Of a stretch of 64,000 bases of DNA, positions 7,327-15,672 are shown piece after piece. The stretch comes from Azospirillum sp. OGB3. GTDB lineage: Bacteria; Pseudomonadota; Alphaproteobacteria; Azospirillales; Azospirillaceae. The first letter of the stretch is position 1. Every line of letters starts with the position of its first letter. The stretch lies in contig NZ_JACHYN010000004.1 of assembly GCF_014192915.1 (NCBI RefSeq), forward strand, positions 62,001-126,000. The letters run 5' to 3'. The notes under the pieces are model-generated. The model worked only from the letters and a program-made list of their open reading frames with translations, was not told the origin of the DNA and did not search any database. Position numbers and translations under genes: made by a program.

Positions 7327-8739
7327 ATGAGCGCTCCCGACCTCTTCCGCCTCAGCGCCGCCGACATGGCGGAGGGCGTGCGCACCCGCCGCTTCCGGGC
7401 GCGCGACCTCGTGACGGCGAGCCTGGAGCGCATTGCGGCGCTGGACGGCGGGCTGAAGTCCTTCATCACCGTGGCTCCCGACGCGGCCCTCGCCGCCGCG
7501 GAGGAGGCCGACCGGCGGGTCGAGGCGGGGGCGCCGCTCGGACCGCTGCACGGCGTGCCGGTGGGCGTCAAGGACCTGACGCTGACGGCGGGGCTGCGCA
7601 CCACCTACGGCTCCACCCTCTACGCCGACCTGATCCCCGACACCGACGACCTCAGCGTCGCCCGGCTGAAGGCGGCGGGCGCCATCATCGTCGGCAAGAC
7701 CAACACGCCGGAGTTCGGCTTCGGCGCCATCACCGGCAACGAGTTGTGCGGGCCGACCGCCAACCCCTACGACCTTGACAAGACCAGCGGCGGGTCGAGC
7801 GGCGGCAGCGCCGCGGCGGTGGCCGCCGGGCTGGTACCGCTGGCCCAGGGAACCGACTTCGGGGGCTCGGTGCGCACGCCGGCAAGTTTCTGCGGGGTGG
7901 TCGGGCTGCGCCCGACGCCGGGACGCATCCCCAGCCCGGGCCGCGCGCTGGCCTGGGACGGGCTGGCGACGCAGGGCTTCCTCGCCCGCGACGTCGCCGA
8001 CGCCGCGCTGGCTCTGGCCGCGGTCAGCGGGCCGGACCCGCGCGACCCGACCTCCCTTCCCGTGCCGGAATGGACGGTGCCGGACCTCGACGCGCTCGAC
8101 CCGCTGTCGCTGCGGGTGGCCTGGAGCACCGACCTCGGCTCCGCCCTGATCGACCTCGGGCTGGCCGAGCGGTTCGAGGCGGTGATGCGCGGGCTGGACG
8201 GCCGCTTTGGGGCGTTCGTGGAGGCCACGCCCGACTGCCGGGAGGCCGGCGCCGCCTTCGGCACGCTGCGCGCCGCGCACATCTTCCACACCTACGGCCG
8301 GACGCTGGAGCAGGACGGCGACCGGCTGAGCCCGTCGGTCGCCTGGAACATCGCGCGGGGCAAGGGGCTGAGCGCCGCCGACTATCTGCGCGCCGAGGCC
8401 CAGCGCAGCGCGCTCTACCGCCGATTCGCCGCCTTCTTCCGCGACCACGACGTCCTGATGACGCTGAGCGCCAGCGTGACGCCCTTCCCCAACGCCCAGG
8501 GCGACGTGACGGAGATCAACGGCTTCCGCCTGTCCACCATCATCGACTATCTGGCGATCACCTACACGGTGTCGCTGGTCGGCTTCCCCTGCCTGTCGGT
8601 CCCCTGCGGCTGGACGGCGGACGGCCTGCCCATCGGCCTGCAACTCATCGCCCGCCCCTACGAGGAGGACCGGCTGCTGCGCTGCGCGCGGTTTCTGGAG
8701 CGGGAACTGGGGTTCCGCCACCGCTGGCCCCCACCCTAA
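7327..8739 (+). CDS. Amidase, amidase-signature family
   Basis: A 470-residue Ser-cisSer-Lys amidase. The lysine is in PVGVKDL, the glycine/serine-rich signature is SGGSSGGSAAAVAAG, and the nucleophile region is GTDFGGSVRTPAS. It would release ammonia from an amide or ureido product of the hydantoinase, though some family members cleave other C-N bonds. ATG 7327 is used; GTG 7321 and TTG 7306 are in frame nearer a GGAGG at 7299, so the start is uncertain. Its stop codon lies inside the left arm of the palindrome at 8727-8828, so the last codons are shared with the repeat. Confidence 0.85.
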   Translation: MSAPDLFRLSAADMAEGVRTRRFRARDLVTASLERIAALDGGLKSFITVAPDAALAAAEEADRRVEAGAPLGPLHGVPVGVKDLTLTAGLRTTYGSTLYADLIPDTDDLSVARLKAAGAIIVGKTNTPEFGFGAITGNELCGPTANPYDLDKTSGGSSGGSAAAVAAGLVPLAQGTDFGGSVRTPASFCGVVGLRPTPGRIPSPGRALAWDGLATQGFLARDVADAALALAAVSGPDPRDPTSLPVPEWTVPDLDALDPLSLRVAWSTDLGSALIDLGLAERFEAVMRGLDGRFGAFVEATPDCREAGAAFGTLRAAHIFHTYGRTLEQDGDRLSPSVAWNIARGKGLSAADYLRAEAQRSALYRRFAAFFRDHDVLMTLSASVTPFPNAQGDVTEINGFRLSTIIDYLAITYTVSLVGFPCLSVPCGWTADGLPIGLQLIARPYEEDRLLRCARFLERELGFRHRWPPP

Positions 8740-8828
8740 CCCTCCCCCGCTGACGCAGGGGAGGGAACTGCCGCCGCGTCGCGCCTCTCTCCCTCCCCTG
8801 CGCAGCGGGGGAGGGCCGGGGTGGGGGC
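8727..8828. repeat. Second copy of the long intergenic palindrome
   Basis: Left arm 8727-8752 and right arm 8803-8828 are 26-bp inverted copies with three mismatches. An inner pair (CGCAGGGGAGGGA / TCCCTCCCCTGCG) is perfect. The outer arms match those at 5671-5816. The element lies between convergent genes and could terminate both, but it has no clear T-run. Confidence 0.8.
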
Positions 8829-8836
8829 AATGCCCC

Positions 8837-9652
8837 TCACGGACGCGCGGGCACCGTCCCCGCAGTCCGCAAGCTGAAGGCGTCGTGCAGCGAGGCGGCC
8901 AGTGTGCGGGCCACGCAATCGTAGCCGAAGTCGTTCTGGTGGATGCCGTCCGGCCCGACCAGATCGTCCATGGCGGCCTGCCGCGTCTCCACCCACTGGC
9001 GCATCACCGCGTAGCGGTGGAACAGGCCAACCCCCTCCTCCGCCGCGACGCGGGCGATGCGCTCCTCCATCTCCCCGTGCCGGGGCTTCGCCAGCATGGC
9101 CGGGGCGTATTGCAGGTCCATCAGAACGACGTCCAGACCGGCCGCCTTCAGCGTCCGCACGCCGTCGCGGATCACCTGTTCCGCCGCGTCGGGATCGTCG
9201 CCGCGCAGGACGGTGTTGGCCGCCACCTGCCAGATCACCAGATCGGGGGCCTCGTCCAGCACGTCGCGCCGGAACCGCTTCAGCATGTCAGGCCCGGTCT
9301 CCCCGTTGGCGCCCTTGTTGAGGACGGTCAAAGCGAGGCCGGGGTAACGCGCGCCGAGATGCTCGGCCAGCCGCGCCGGGTAGCTGTGCTCCGGCGCGCT
9401 CGCCCCCGCCCCGGCGGTGGAGGAGGAGCCGATGGCAACGATGCGCAGCGGCCTGCCGGCGGCCAGCGCCCGCGCGCTGCGCGGCAGCGGCACGGCGAGG
9501 TCGGCGGTCTGCACCGACACGGCGCAGGCCGCCGCCCGCACCGGATCGGGCGTGGCGGTCAGGCCGGCGAGGAAGGGGACGAGGGACAGCAGGGCGGCGG
9601 AGAGGACGGTGGCCCTCCGGCCACGGGTCCGGGGGGCGGGCGTGCCTGTCAC
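8837..9652 (-). CDS. SGNH/GDSL-type hydrolase, secreted
   Basis: A 271-residue protein with an N-terminal hydrophobic export segment (VLSAALLSLVPFLAGLTA). Catalytic blocks are intact: IGSSSTAG (nucleophile S77), the block-II/III region NKGANGETG and WQVAANT, and GPDGIHQ (D235, H238). Such enzymes remove or transfer acyl groups on glycans. The GTG start at 9652 overlaps the stop of the upstream SGNH gene by four bases (GTGA), and that gene overlaps the OpgC acyltransferase the same way. This three-gene set is therefore translationally coupled. A role in acylating or de-acylating periplasmic or surface glucan is inferred. Confidence 0.8.
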   Translation of the reverse strand: MTGTPAPRTRGRRATVLSAALLSLVPFLAGLTATPDPVRAAACAVSVQTADLAVPLPRSARALAAGRPLRIVAIGSSSTAGAGASAPEHSYPARLAEHLGARYPGLALTVLNKGANGETGPDMLKRFRRDVLDEAPDLVIWQVAANTVLRGDDPDAAEQVIRDGVRTLKAAGLDVVLMDLQYAPAMLAKPRHGEMEERIARVAAEEGVGLFHRYAVMRQWVETRQAAMDDLVGPDGIHQNDFGYDCVARTLAASLHDAFSLRTAGTVPARP

Positions 9653-10410
9653 GGAGCGGGTCTCCCGGCGCGGTCGATCATGGTGGACACGGTGTCGGCC
9701 AGGATGCGGCCGAGGCAGCGGTGGACGAACTGGTAGGCCTGCAGCTTTTCCTCCTTGGAATCGGGGGTGAAGCCGACGCGGCCGTCCTCGAACCAATGCC
9801 GCATCATCTCGAAACGGGGGAAGTGGACCACGTCGCTGTCCTGCGACACCCACTCCATATAGTCCAGGTAGGGCTGGAACGTGATGAGCTGCGCCGTCTG
9901 CGGGCTGTACTGCATGTCCATCAGGATCACGTCGGCGCCGCGCCTCTGGGCTGCCGCGATGCCTTGGCCCAGCGCCTCCCCGAAGCTGTCGGGTCCGATG
10001 TTCCGCATGGCGTCCGCCGTCCCCACCTGCCAGACCAGCAGGGAGGCGGAGGAGGAGGCCAGTTCCCGGTTCAGGACGGGCAGCATCTCCTGCGCGGTCG
10101 CCCCCGGCGCGTTGCGGACGGTCACGCTGACCTTGCGGTCGGGCAGCCGGGCCGCCAATTCCTTCTCCAGCAGCGCCGGATAGGCGGTGTCGGGGCGCGA
10201 GCCTGCCGAGTTCAGCACCAGGATGGGCAGCGCGCCGCCGCGCTTCAACCGCTCCCAGGCGCGCGGCAGAGCGCCATCGACGGTGTAGACGCTTTCCGGA
10301 ACGGCGCAGGGATCGCCGGGTGTCTGCGACGCCGCCTGCGCGACGCCCATGCCGGAGGATGCGGTGAGTCCCGCGAGGACGGCCAGGGTCAAGACGGTCG
10401 CGCGCTTCAT
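9649..10410 (-). CDS. SGNH-like protein with degraded catalytic residues, secreted
   Basis: A 253-residue paralogue of the neighbouring SGNH hydrolase, with a clear signal peptide (cleavage near AQA-AS, residue 27). By-eye alignment: ILVLNSAG replaces IVAIGSSS, putting alanine 69 at the nucleophile; TPDSKE replaces GPDGIH, putting glutamate 220 at the catalytic histidine; WQVGTAD replaces WQVAANT. The fold landmarks (AYPALLEKEL, VILMDMQYSP) remain. It therefore looks like a pseudo-hydrolase that may bind glycan or regulate its active partner. S68 and S71 are nearby alternatives for a shifted nucleophile. It overlaps both neighbours by four bases. Confidence 0.72.
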   Translation of the reverse strand: MKRATVLTLAVLAGLTASSGMGVAQAASQTPGDPCAVPESVYTVDGALPRAWERLKRGGALPILVLNSAGSRPDTAYPALLEKELAARLPDRKVSVTVRNAPGATAQEMLPVLNRELASSSASLLVWQVGTADAMRNIGPDSFGEALGQGIAAAQRRGADVILMDMQYSPQTAQLITFQPYLDYMEWVSQDSDVVHFPRFEMMRHWFEDGRVGFTPDSKEEKLQAYQFVHRCLGRILADTVSTMIDRAGRPAP

Positions 10411-11585
10411 GCGCTCGGGTCCTTGGCTGGGGCTTTGGCGGCAGGGGCCAGTGGGGCGGCGGAGGCCGCGGGCGGGGCGGACGCCGGTTGGCGCGGCGGC
10501 CGTCCCACGGACTGATACCAGGTCAGCACCCGCGCGGCGGCCACCATCACGGCGATTCCGGCGAGTGTGACCGAAAATTGGGCCAAAAGCGAGGCGGACC
10601 AGTGGTTCAGCACGGTCTGGCCGGCGAAGGACAGGAAGATGCCCAGGCAGAAGACCTGAAGCGACTGCCGCCCGCACAGGATCACCGGCGCCAGCGCCGG
10701 CCAGCGCAGCCAAGCGCTGTCGATGCGCGCGACCTGGAGGACGACGTAGGCCAGCGCACAGAAATGCGCGAGCCGCAGCAAATCAAGGTCGGTCTTGCTG
10801 ATCGGGTAGAGGATCTCCGCCAGCCACACCGGCATCAGCGCAGCCATCGGCGCGATCTGCCAGGAGATCACCAGCAGGAGCGAGGCGAACAGGTATCCCC
10901 CCGCCAACCACAGCTGCGCGGTCCGCCGCTTCGTCAGCGCCGCCGCCGCCCTGGGCAGCCGCTGCATGGTGGCCCCCAGCACGAACAGGAGCTGCCAGGC
11001 GAAGGGATTGAAGAACCAGACGCCGCCGTCCGGGTAGGTCGGCAGGTTCCAGTCCAGGAGGCGCGCCGCCGCGTAGAGCGCGACCGACCCGGCCAGCAGC
11101 GCCAGCGGCCAGCGCCGCAGCACCGGCAGCACCACTGGGAGGGACAGCAGCAGCACGATGTAGAGCGGCAGAATGTCCAGGTTGGCCGGGCGGAACTTCA
11201 GCGCCAGCGCCTGGACCAGCGACACCGCGGGATCGGCGAAGAAGCCGGCGATGCCCATTTCCTCGGTGAACAGCGGGTTGTCGAAGACCCGCGCGGTGTA
11301 GGCGACCTGCGCCGTGAAGGCGATGAACAGAAAGAGATAGGCGATGTAGAGCGTCCAGCAGCGGTCCAGCACCTTGGCCGCGGCGAACCGCCAGCCGTGC
11401 TGCTCCAGGATCCGCGCGTAGACCAGCGACGAGGTGTAGCCGGAGATGAACACGAAGACCTCGGTCGCGTCGCTGAGACCGAAGTTGCGCATCGTCACCC
11501 AGGCGATCTGGTTGCCCGGAATATGGTCCACGAAGATGAACCACAGGGCCAACCCGCGGAAAAAGTCCAACCGAAGATCGCGCAT
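10407..11585 (-). CDS. OpgC-type membrane acyltransferase
   Basis: A 392-residue polytopic protein with about ten transmembrane segments. The opening RLDFFRGLALWFIFVDHIPG, with its D-x-x-R-G and histidine, is typical of OpgC and acyltransferase-3 relatives; OpgC adds succinyl groups to osmoregulated periplasmic glucans. The tail after residue about 355 is Ala/Pro-rich and probably disordered. ATG 11585 was chosen because it begins at the conserved motif; an upstream in-frame start would add 26 non-conserved residues. It is first of three overlapping genes with two SGNH proteins. Glucan succinylation is inferred from the family; the real donor and acceptor are not known. Confidence 0.82.
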   Translation of the reverse strand: MRDLRLDFFRGLALWFIFVDHIPGNQIAWVTMRNFGLSDATEVFVFISGYTSSLVYARILEQHGWRFAAAKVLDRCWTLYIAYLFLFIAFTAQVAYTARVFDNPLFTEEMGIAGFFADPAVSLVQALALKFRPANLDILPLYIVLLLSLPVVLPVLRRWPLALLAGSVALYAAARLLDWNLPTYPDGGVWFFNPFAWQLLFVLGATMQRLPRAAAALTKRRTAQLWLAGGYLFASLLLVISWQIAPMAALMPVWLAEILYPISKTDLDLLRLAHFCALAYVVLQVARIDSAWLRWPALAPVILCGRQSLQVFCLGIFLSFAGQTVLNHWSASLLAQFSVTLAGIAVMVAAARVLTWYQSVGRPPRQPASAPPAASAAPLAPAAKAPAKDPSA

Positions 11586-11800
11586 CCCGCCCGACGCCAC
11601 CGCCCGACCCCACCCTTGTTTCGCATGCGCCGCACCGTGGCATGGGCAGTCCGCTTTTGGCAATCGGCACGGCGGCTGGCGGCTGTTGGGAAAACCGGGA
11701 CGGACGACCCATGCGCAACGCCGCGTGTTGTGCTATCACCGCGCGCAACCGGTTCCGTCCCACCGCCCCAGTCCGCTGCCGGTCAAGCGAAGGACCCAGA

Positions 11801-14203
11801 ATGGCGACCATCGAAGAAGCGCTCGACATCGCGTTCGATCACCACGCGTCCGGTCGCCTTGACGACGCCGAGATCATCTACGGCCGCATCCTGGAGGCCG
11901 ACCCGCGATGCGCGCCGGCCCTGCATCTGGCGGGGGTGCTGGCGGGTCAGATGAACCGTCTCGACACCGCGCTCGACCGGTTGCGCCGCGCGGTCGAGGA
12001 GGCTCCCGGCGCCGCGGCCTACCGCATCGACCTCGCCAAGGCGCTGATCACGGCGCAGCGCTGGAACGCGGCCAGGGCGACTCTGCACCCCGCCCTGGCC
12101 CTGGCGCCCGACCTCGCAGACCCGTGGTATTTCCAGGCCTTGGTCGAGCATCACGCCGGCAATACGGACGCCGCCATCACGGCCCTGCGGCACGCCTGCT
12201 CCCTGGCTCCGGACCGGGAGGACATGACCGGGCGGCTCGCCCTGCTCCATCAGCAGCGCGGGCAGGAGCATCTGCGGCAGTTCCGGCAGATTCCTGCCCT
12301 GGCGGACTTCAAGCGCGCCGTCGCCCTCAGCCCGGCGGATTTCGAACTGGCCTTCCTGCTCGGCACCGCCCTGCTGGATTCCAACCGCTTCGATGCGGCG
12401 GCCGGCATGTACCGCCGGGCGCTGAGCCTCGCCCCGGCGGAGGGGTTCACCCTGCACAACTTGGGGATAGCCCTGAGCCGGAGCGGCCATGTGGACGAGG
12501 CGCTGACCGCCCTCCGCCGCGCCGCTCGTCTCGACCCCAGCCATGTCACCGTGCGCGACGCCCTCGTCCTGCTGCTGGAGCGGCGCGACCCGGCGGAGGC
12601 CGCCCTGTGGTCCGCCGAGTCCCTGGCCCTCAAGCTGGCGGGCGCCGCCGCCGAGATCCCGCCTGATGCCCCTCCCTCCGGCACCGAGGATTCCCGGACC
12701 CGCAACGTGGTCGCGTTCAGCCTGTGGGGTACCCGGGACATCTACACGCTGGGCGCGATCGCCAACGCCCGGGCGGTGCCCGCCCTCTTTCCCGGCTGGA
12801 TCTGCCGGTTCTACCACGATGATTCCGTTCCCCGCCCGGTTCTGGACGAACTGGCGCGGCTCGGCGCCGAGACGGTCGAGATGCCGGCCGGTAGTGGACC
12901 GTCGCACGGGCTCTATTGGCGCTTCCTCGTCTCCGACGACCCGACGGTGGCGCGTTTCCTGTGCCGTGACTGCGATTCCCGCCCGACCGCGCGGGAAAAG
13001 GCCGCCGTGGACGCCTGGATCACGTCCGGCCTGCCCTTCCACGTCATGCGCGATCATGCGCTGCACACCGACCTGATCCTGGCCGGGATGTGGGGCGGAC
13101 TGGCCGGCCGGCTGCCGCCGCTGGCGCCGGCCATCGACACCGCCGCCAACCGGAAGGCCGATCGCTGGCAGGACCAGCGCTTTCTGGCGGACTGGGTGTG
13201 GCCGCGCATCCGGGGGCGCGTGCTGGTCCATGACAGCGTCCACCCCGGGGCGGGCCAGCCCTTCCCGCCGGCCCCCGGCGATCCCGTGTCATCCCATGTC
13301 GGGGCGAAGCTGCTGCAACTGCCGCTCGGCGACCGCGACCCCGTCGCCGCGGAGCTGCCGGACTTGCCGCCCTCGGTCGTCATACTGCCAGCCGAGACCG
13401 GACGTCCCTCGCTCGCCGAGCGGCCCGGACGGCACGGGATGATGCGTTTCTTTCCGAACGACGCCTATGTCGGGCGCTCCCTCGCGCTCTACGGTGAATA
13501 CTCGGACGCCGAACATCGCCTCGCCGCGATGCTGGTGGAGGCCGGCAACCTTGTGGTCGAAGCCGGGTCGAACATCGGCGCGCACACCGTCCCCCTGGCT
13601 CGGACGGTCGGCCCCACCGGACTGGTCCATGCCTTCGAACCACAGCGCGTGGTGCACGAGCTGCTGGCCCACAACCTCGCCGCCAACGGCCTTGGCAACG
13701 TCGTCCTGCACCGGGCGGCGGTCGGCAACGCGCCCGGCCAAGTGACCGTCCCGGTCCCCGACTATGGCCGGCCCGGCAACTTCGGCGCCATCAGCATGGG
13801 CGCCATCAGCGGCGAGCCGGTGCCGGTGGAGACGATCGACGGCCTCGGCCTGGACCGGCTGGCCCTGCTGAAGGCCGACGTGGAAGGCATGGAGGCGCTG
13901 GTGATCGAGGGCGCCACCCGAAGCATCGCCCGCTTCCGCCCGGCGCTCTATCTGGAGAACGACCGGGAGGAACACTCCGCCGACCTCATCACCATGCTCC
14001 AGGGTTTCGGCTACCGGCTGTGGTGGCACATCGTGCCGATCTACAACCCGGCCAACTACGCGGGCAATGCGTTCAACGCGTTTCCCGGCGTGGTGTCCGT
14101 GAATCTGCTGGGCCTGCCGGACGGGCGTCCCTGTCCCCTGCCGACCCTGCCGCCGGTCACGGGACCCGGCCAATCCTGGCGCGAGGCCGCCAAGCTCGTC
14201 TGA
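11801..14203 (+). CDS. TPR / glycosyltransferase-like / FkbM methyltransferase fusion
   Basis: An 800-residue multidomain protein. Residues about 1-270 are seven or so tetratricopeptide repeats. Residues about 300-430 (RNVVAFSLWGTRDIYTLGAI, FPGWICRFYHDDSVP, YWRFLVSDDP, RDCDSRP) resemble a nucleotide-sugar-dependent glycosyltransferase-like domain with a DCD motif. Residues about 580-735 are an FkbM-type SAM methyltransferase: LVVEAGSNIGAHTVPLA binds SAM, LLKADVEGMEALVIEGA is the family hallmark. ATG 11801 has AAGGA eight bases upstream. It is divergent from the OpgC operon. Modification of a surface glycan, by sugar transfer plus O-methylation, is plausible; substrate unknown. Confidence 0.8.
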   Translation: MATIEEALDIAFDHHASGRLDDAEIIYGRILEADPRCAPALHLAGVLAGQMNRLDTALDRLRRAVEEAPGAAAYRIDLAKALITAQRWNAARATLHPALALAPDLADPWYFQALVEHHAGNTDAAITALRHACSLAPDREDMTGRLALLHQQRGQEHLRQFRQIPALADFKRAVALSPADFELAFLLGTALLDSNRFDAAAGMYRRALSLAPAEGFTLHNLGIALSRSGHVDEALTALRRAARLDPSHVTVRDALVLLLERRDPAEAALWSAESLALKLAGAAAEIPPDAPPSGTEDSRTRNVVAFSLWGTRDIYTLGAIANARAVPALFPGWICRFYHDDSVPRPVLDELARLGAETVEMPAGSGPSHGLYWRFLVSDDPTVARFLCRDCDSRPTAREKAAVDAWITSGLPFHVMRDHALHTDLILAGMWGGLAGRLPPLAPAIDTAANRKADRWQDQRFLADWVWPRIRGRVLVHDSVHPGAGQPFPPAPGDPVSSHVGAKLLQLPLGDRDPVAAELPDLPPSVVILPAETGRPSLAERPGRHGMMRFFPNDAYVGRSLALYGEYSDAEHRLAAMLVEAGNLVVEAGSNIGAHTVPLARTVGPTGLVHAFEPQRVVHELLAHNLAANGLGNVVLHRAAVGNAPGQVTVPVPDYGRPGNFGAISMGAISGEPVPVETIDGLGLDRLALLKADVEGMEALVIEGATRSIARFRPALYLENDREEHSADLITMLQGFGYRLWWHIVPIYNPANYAGNAFNAFPGVVSVNLLGLPDGRPCPLPTLPPVTGPGQSWREAAKLV

Positions 14204-14255
14204 TCCCGACCGCTCGCTCCTTGCCCAGAGATCGGGCAGCATGGTCAAGGACAGG

Positions 14256-14276
14256 GCCATGCTGAAATTTCAGGCA
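14256..14276. promoter_or_regulatory. Second copy of the shared 21-nt motif
   Basis: This copy differs at three positions from 726-746 and contains the perfect 12-bp palindrome CTGAAATTTCAG (14262-14273). It lies about 190 bases before the polyamine-type ABC ATPase gene. Confidence 0.45.
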
Positions 14277-14466
14277 TATTTGGCGGGCAGTCTGCCCAGC
14301 TTCGCGCCGCGCCCGAACGCCCGGCCTTCGGCGAACACCAGAGTATGCGCAGCTTCGGGTTCGGCCCGGTCTTGAGTCCGCTGGAGTGGCACGCGGGTTG
14401 CTCTCCCTGTGTCCTGCGCCGCGCCACCGGGGGTCCCCGCCGGTGTGCCTTACCAGGATACGCCCC

Positions 14467-15630
14467 ATGGTCGCACTCCACTCCGCCCGCTCGCATCTCC
14501 AATCGTCCCCGCAGGCCGCCGCGGAGGCCACCGCGAAGCCCGCGGGCGTCGCGGTGACGCTGGACGGCATCACCCACCGCTTCGGTGCCTCCACCGCCGT
14601 GGACAACGTGACGCTGGAGATCAAGGCAGGCGAGCTGGTGGCCCTGCTGGGGCCGTCCGGCTGCGGCAAGACCACGCTGCTGCGCATCCTCGCCGGCTTC
14701 CAGGCGCAGACGCTGGGCCGCGTCGTCATTGGCGACCGGGTGGTCGACAGCCTGCCCCCCGCCGGGCGCGGCGTCGGCATCGTGTTCCAGAACTACGCGC
14801 TGTTCCCCCACATGACCGTGGCACAGAACGTCGCCTACGGGCTGGAGGCGCGAGGGGCCGCCCGCGACGCGGTGCGGGCGCGGGTGGAGGCGATGCTGGG
14901 CCTGGTGAAGCTGGACGCCATGCGCGACCGCTTCCCCAAGCAGCTCTCCGGCGGGCAGCAGCAGCGCGTGGCGCTGGCCCGCGCCCTGGCGATCCAGCCG
15001 AGCATCCTGCTGCTCGACGAGCCCTTCGCGGCGCTCGACAAGAATCTGCGGCTGGACATGCAGATCGAGATCAAGCAGCTCCAGCGCCGCTTCGGCATCA
15101 CCACCATCATGGTCACCCACGACCAGGAGGAGGCGCTGAGCATGGCCGACCGCATCGCCGTGCTGAGCCGGGGTAGGCTGGAGCAGTTCGGCACGCCGGA
15201 GGACGTCTACGACCGCCCCGGCACGCTGTTCGTCAACGGCTTCGTCGGCAGCGCCAACCAGTTGCGGGGCCGCGTCGTCCGCGCCTCCGGCAGCGTCGCC
15301 GAGGTGGCGCTGGAGGCCGGCACCGTGCTCTCCGCCGTCATCCCCGACGCCGCGCTGGCCGCCGGCGATCCCGCCATCCTCTGCGTGCGCCCGGAGAACC
15401 TGCGGCTCGCCACCGAGGCGGCGCCCCAGCAGATCGCCGGCACCGTGGACCTCGCCCTGCCGCTCGGCCCCGTGGTCGTCTACGAGGTGCGCACGGCCGA
15501 CGGCGGGCAGGTGAAGGTGACCGAGCCACGCGTGGCCGGCGCCGCGCTGCGCACGCCCGGCACACCGGTCCGGCTGCAACCCGTCTCCCCCCAGACCTGC
15601 CGCGCTTTCGCCGTTCCCGCGGGCGCCTGA
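14467..15630 (+). CDS. ABC transporter ATPase, PotA type
   Basis: A 387-residue nucleotide-binding subunit with a C-terminal TOBE domain. Walker A GPSGCGKTT, signature LSGGQQQRVALARAL, Walker B LLLDEPFAALD and switch MVTHDQEEAL are all intact. ATG 14467 follows an AGGA eleven bases upstream; an in-frame ATG at 14386 would add an unconserved 27-residue leader. It heads a four-gene importer operon (ATPase, binding protein, two permeases) of spermidine/putrescine type. That class also carries other cationic or amino-acid-like solutes, so the cargo is open. Confidence 0.9.
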   Translation: MVALHSARSHLQSSPQAAAEATAKPAGVAVTLDGITHRFGASTAVDNVTLEIKAGELVALLGPSGCGKTTLLRILAGFQAQTLGRVVIGDRVVDSLPPAGRGVGIVFQNYALFPHMTVAQNVAYGLEARGAARDAVRARVEAMLGLVKLDAMRDRFPKQLSGGQQQRVALARALAIQPSILLLDEPFAALDKNLRLDMQIEIKQLQRRFGITTIMVTHDQEEALSMADRIAVLSRGRLEQFGTPEDVYDRPGTLFVNGFVGSANQLRGRVVRASGSVAEVALEAGTVLSAVIPDAALAAGDPAILCVRPENLRLATEAAPQQIAGTVDLALPLGPVVVYEVRTADGGQVKVTEPRVAGAALRTPGTPVRLQPVSPQTCRAFAVPAGA

Positions 15631-15672
15631 CCCCATCCCCCTCTTTTCCTCCTCCCCCTGGAGTGCCTGCCG

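Noticed and set aside
5671..8828. Insertion sequence or transposon ends
   Set aside because: The palindromes have arms but no transposase gene or clear target duplication between them, so they are called repeats only.
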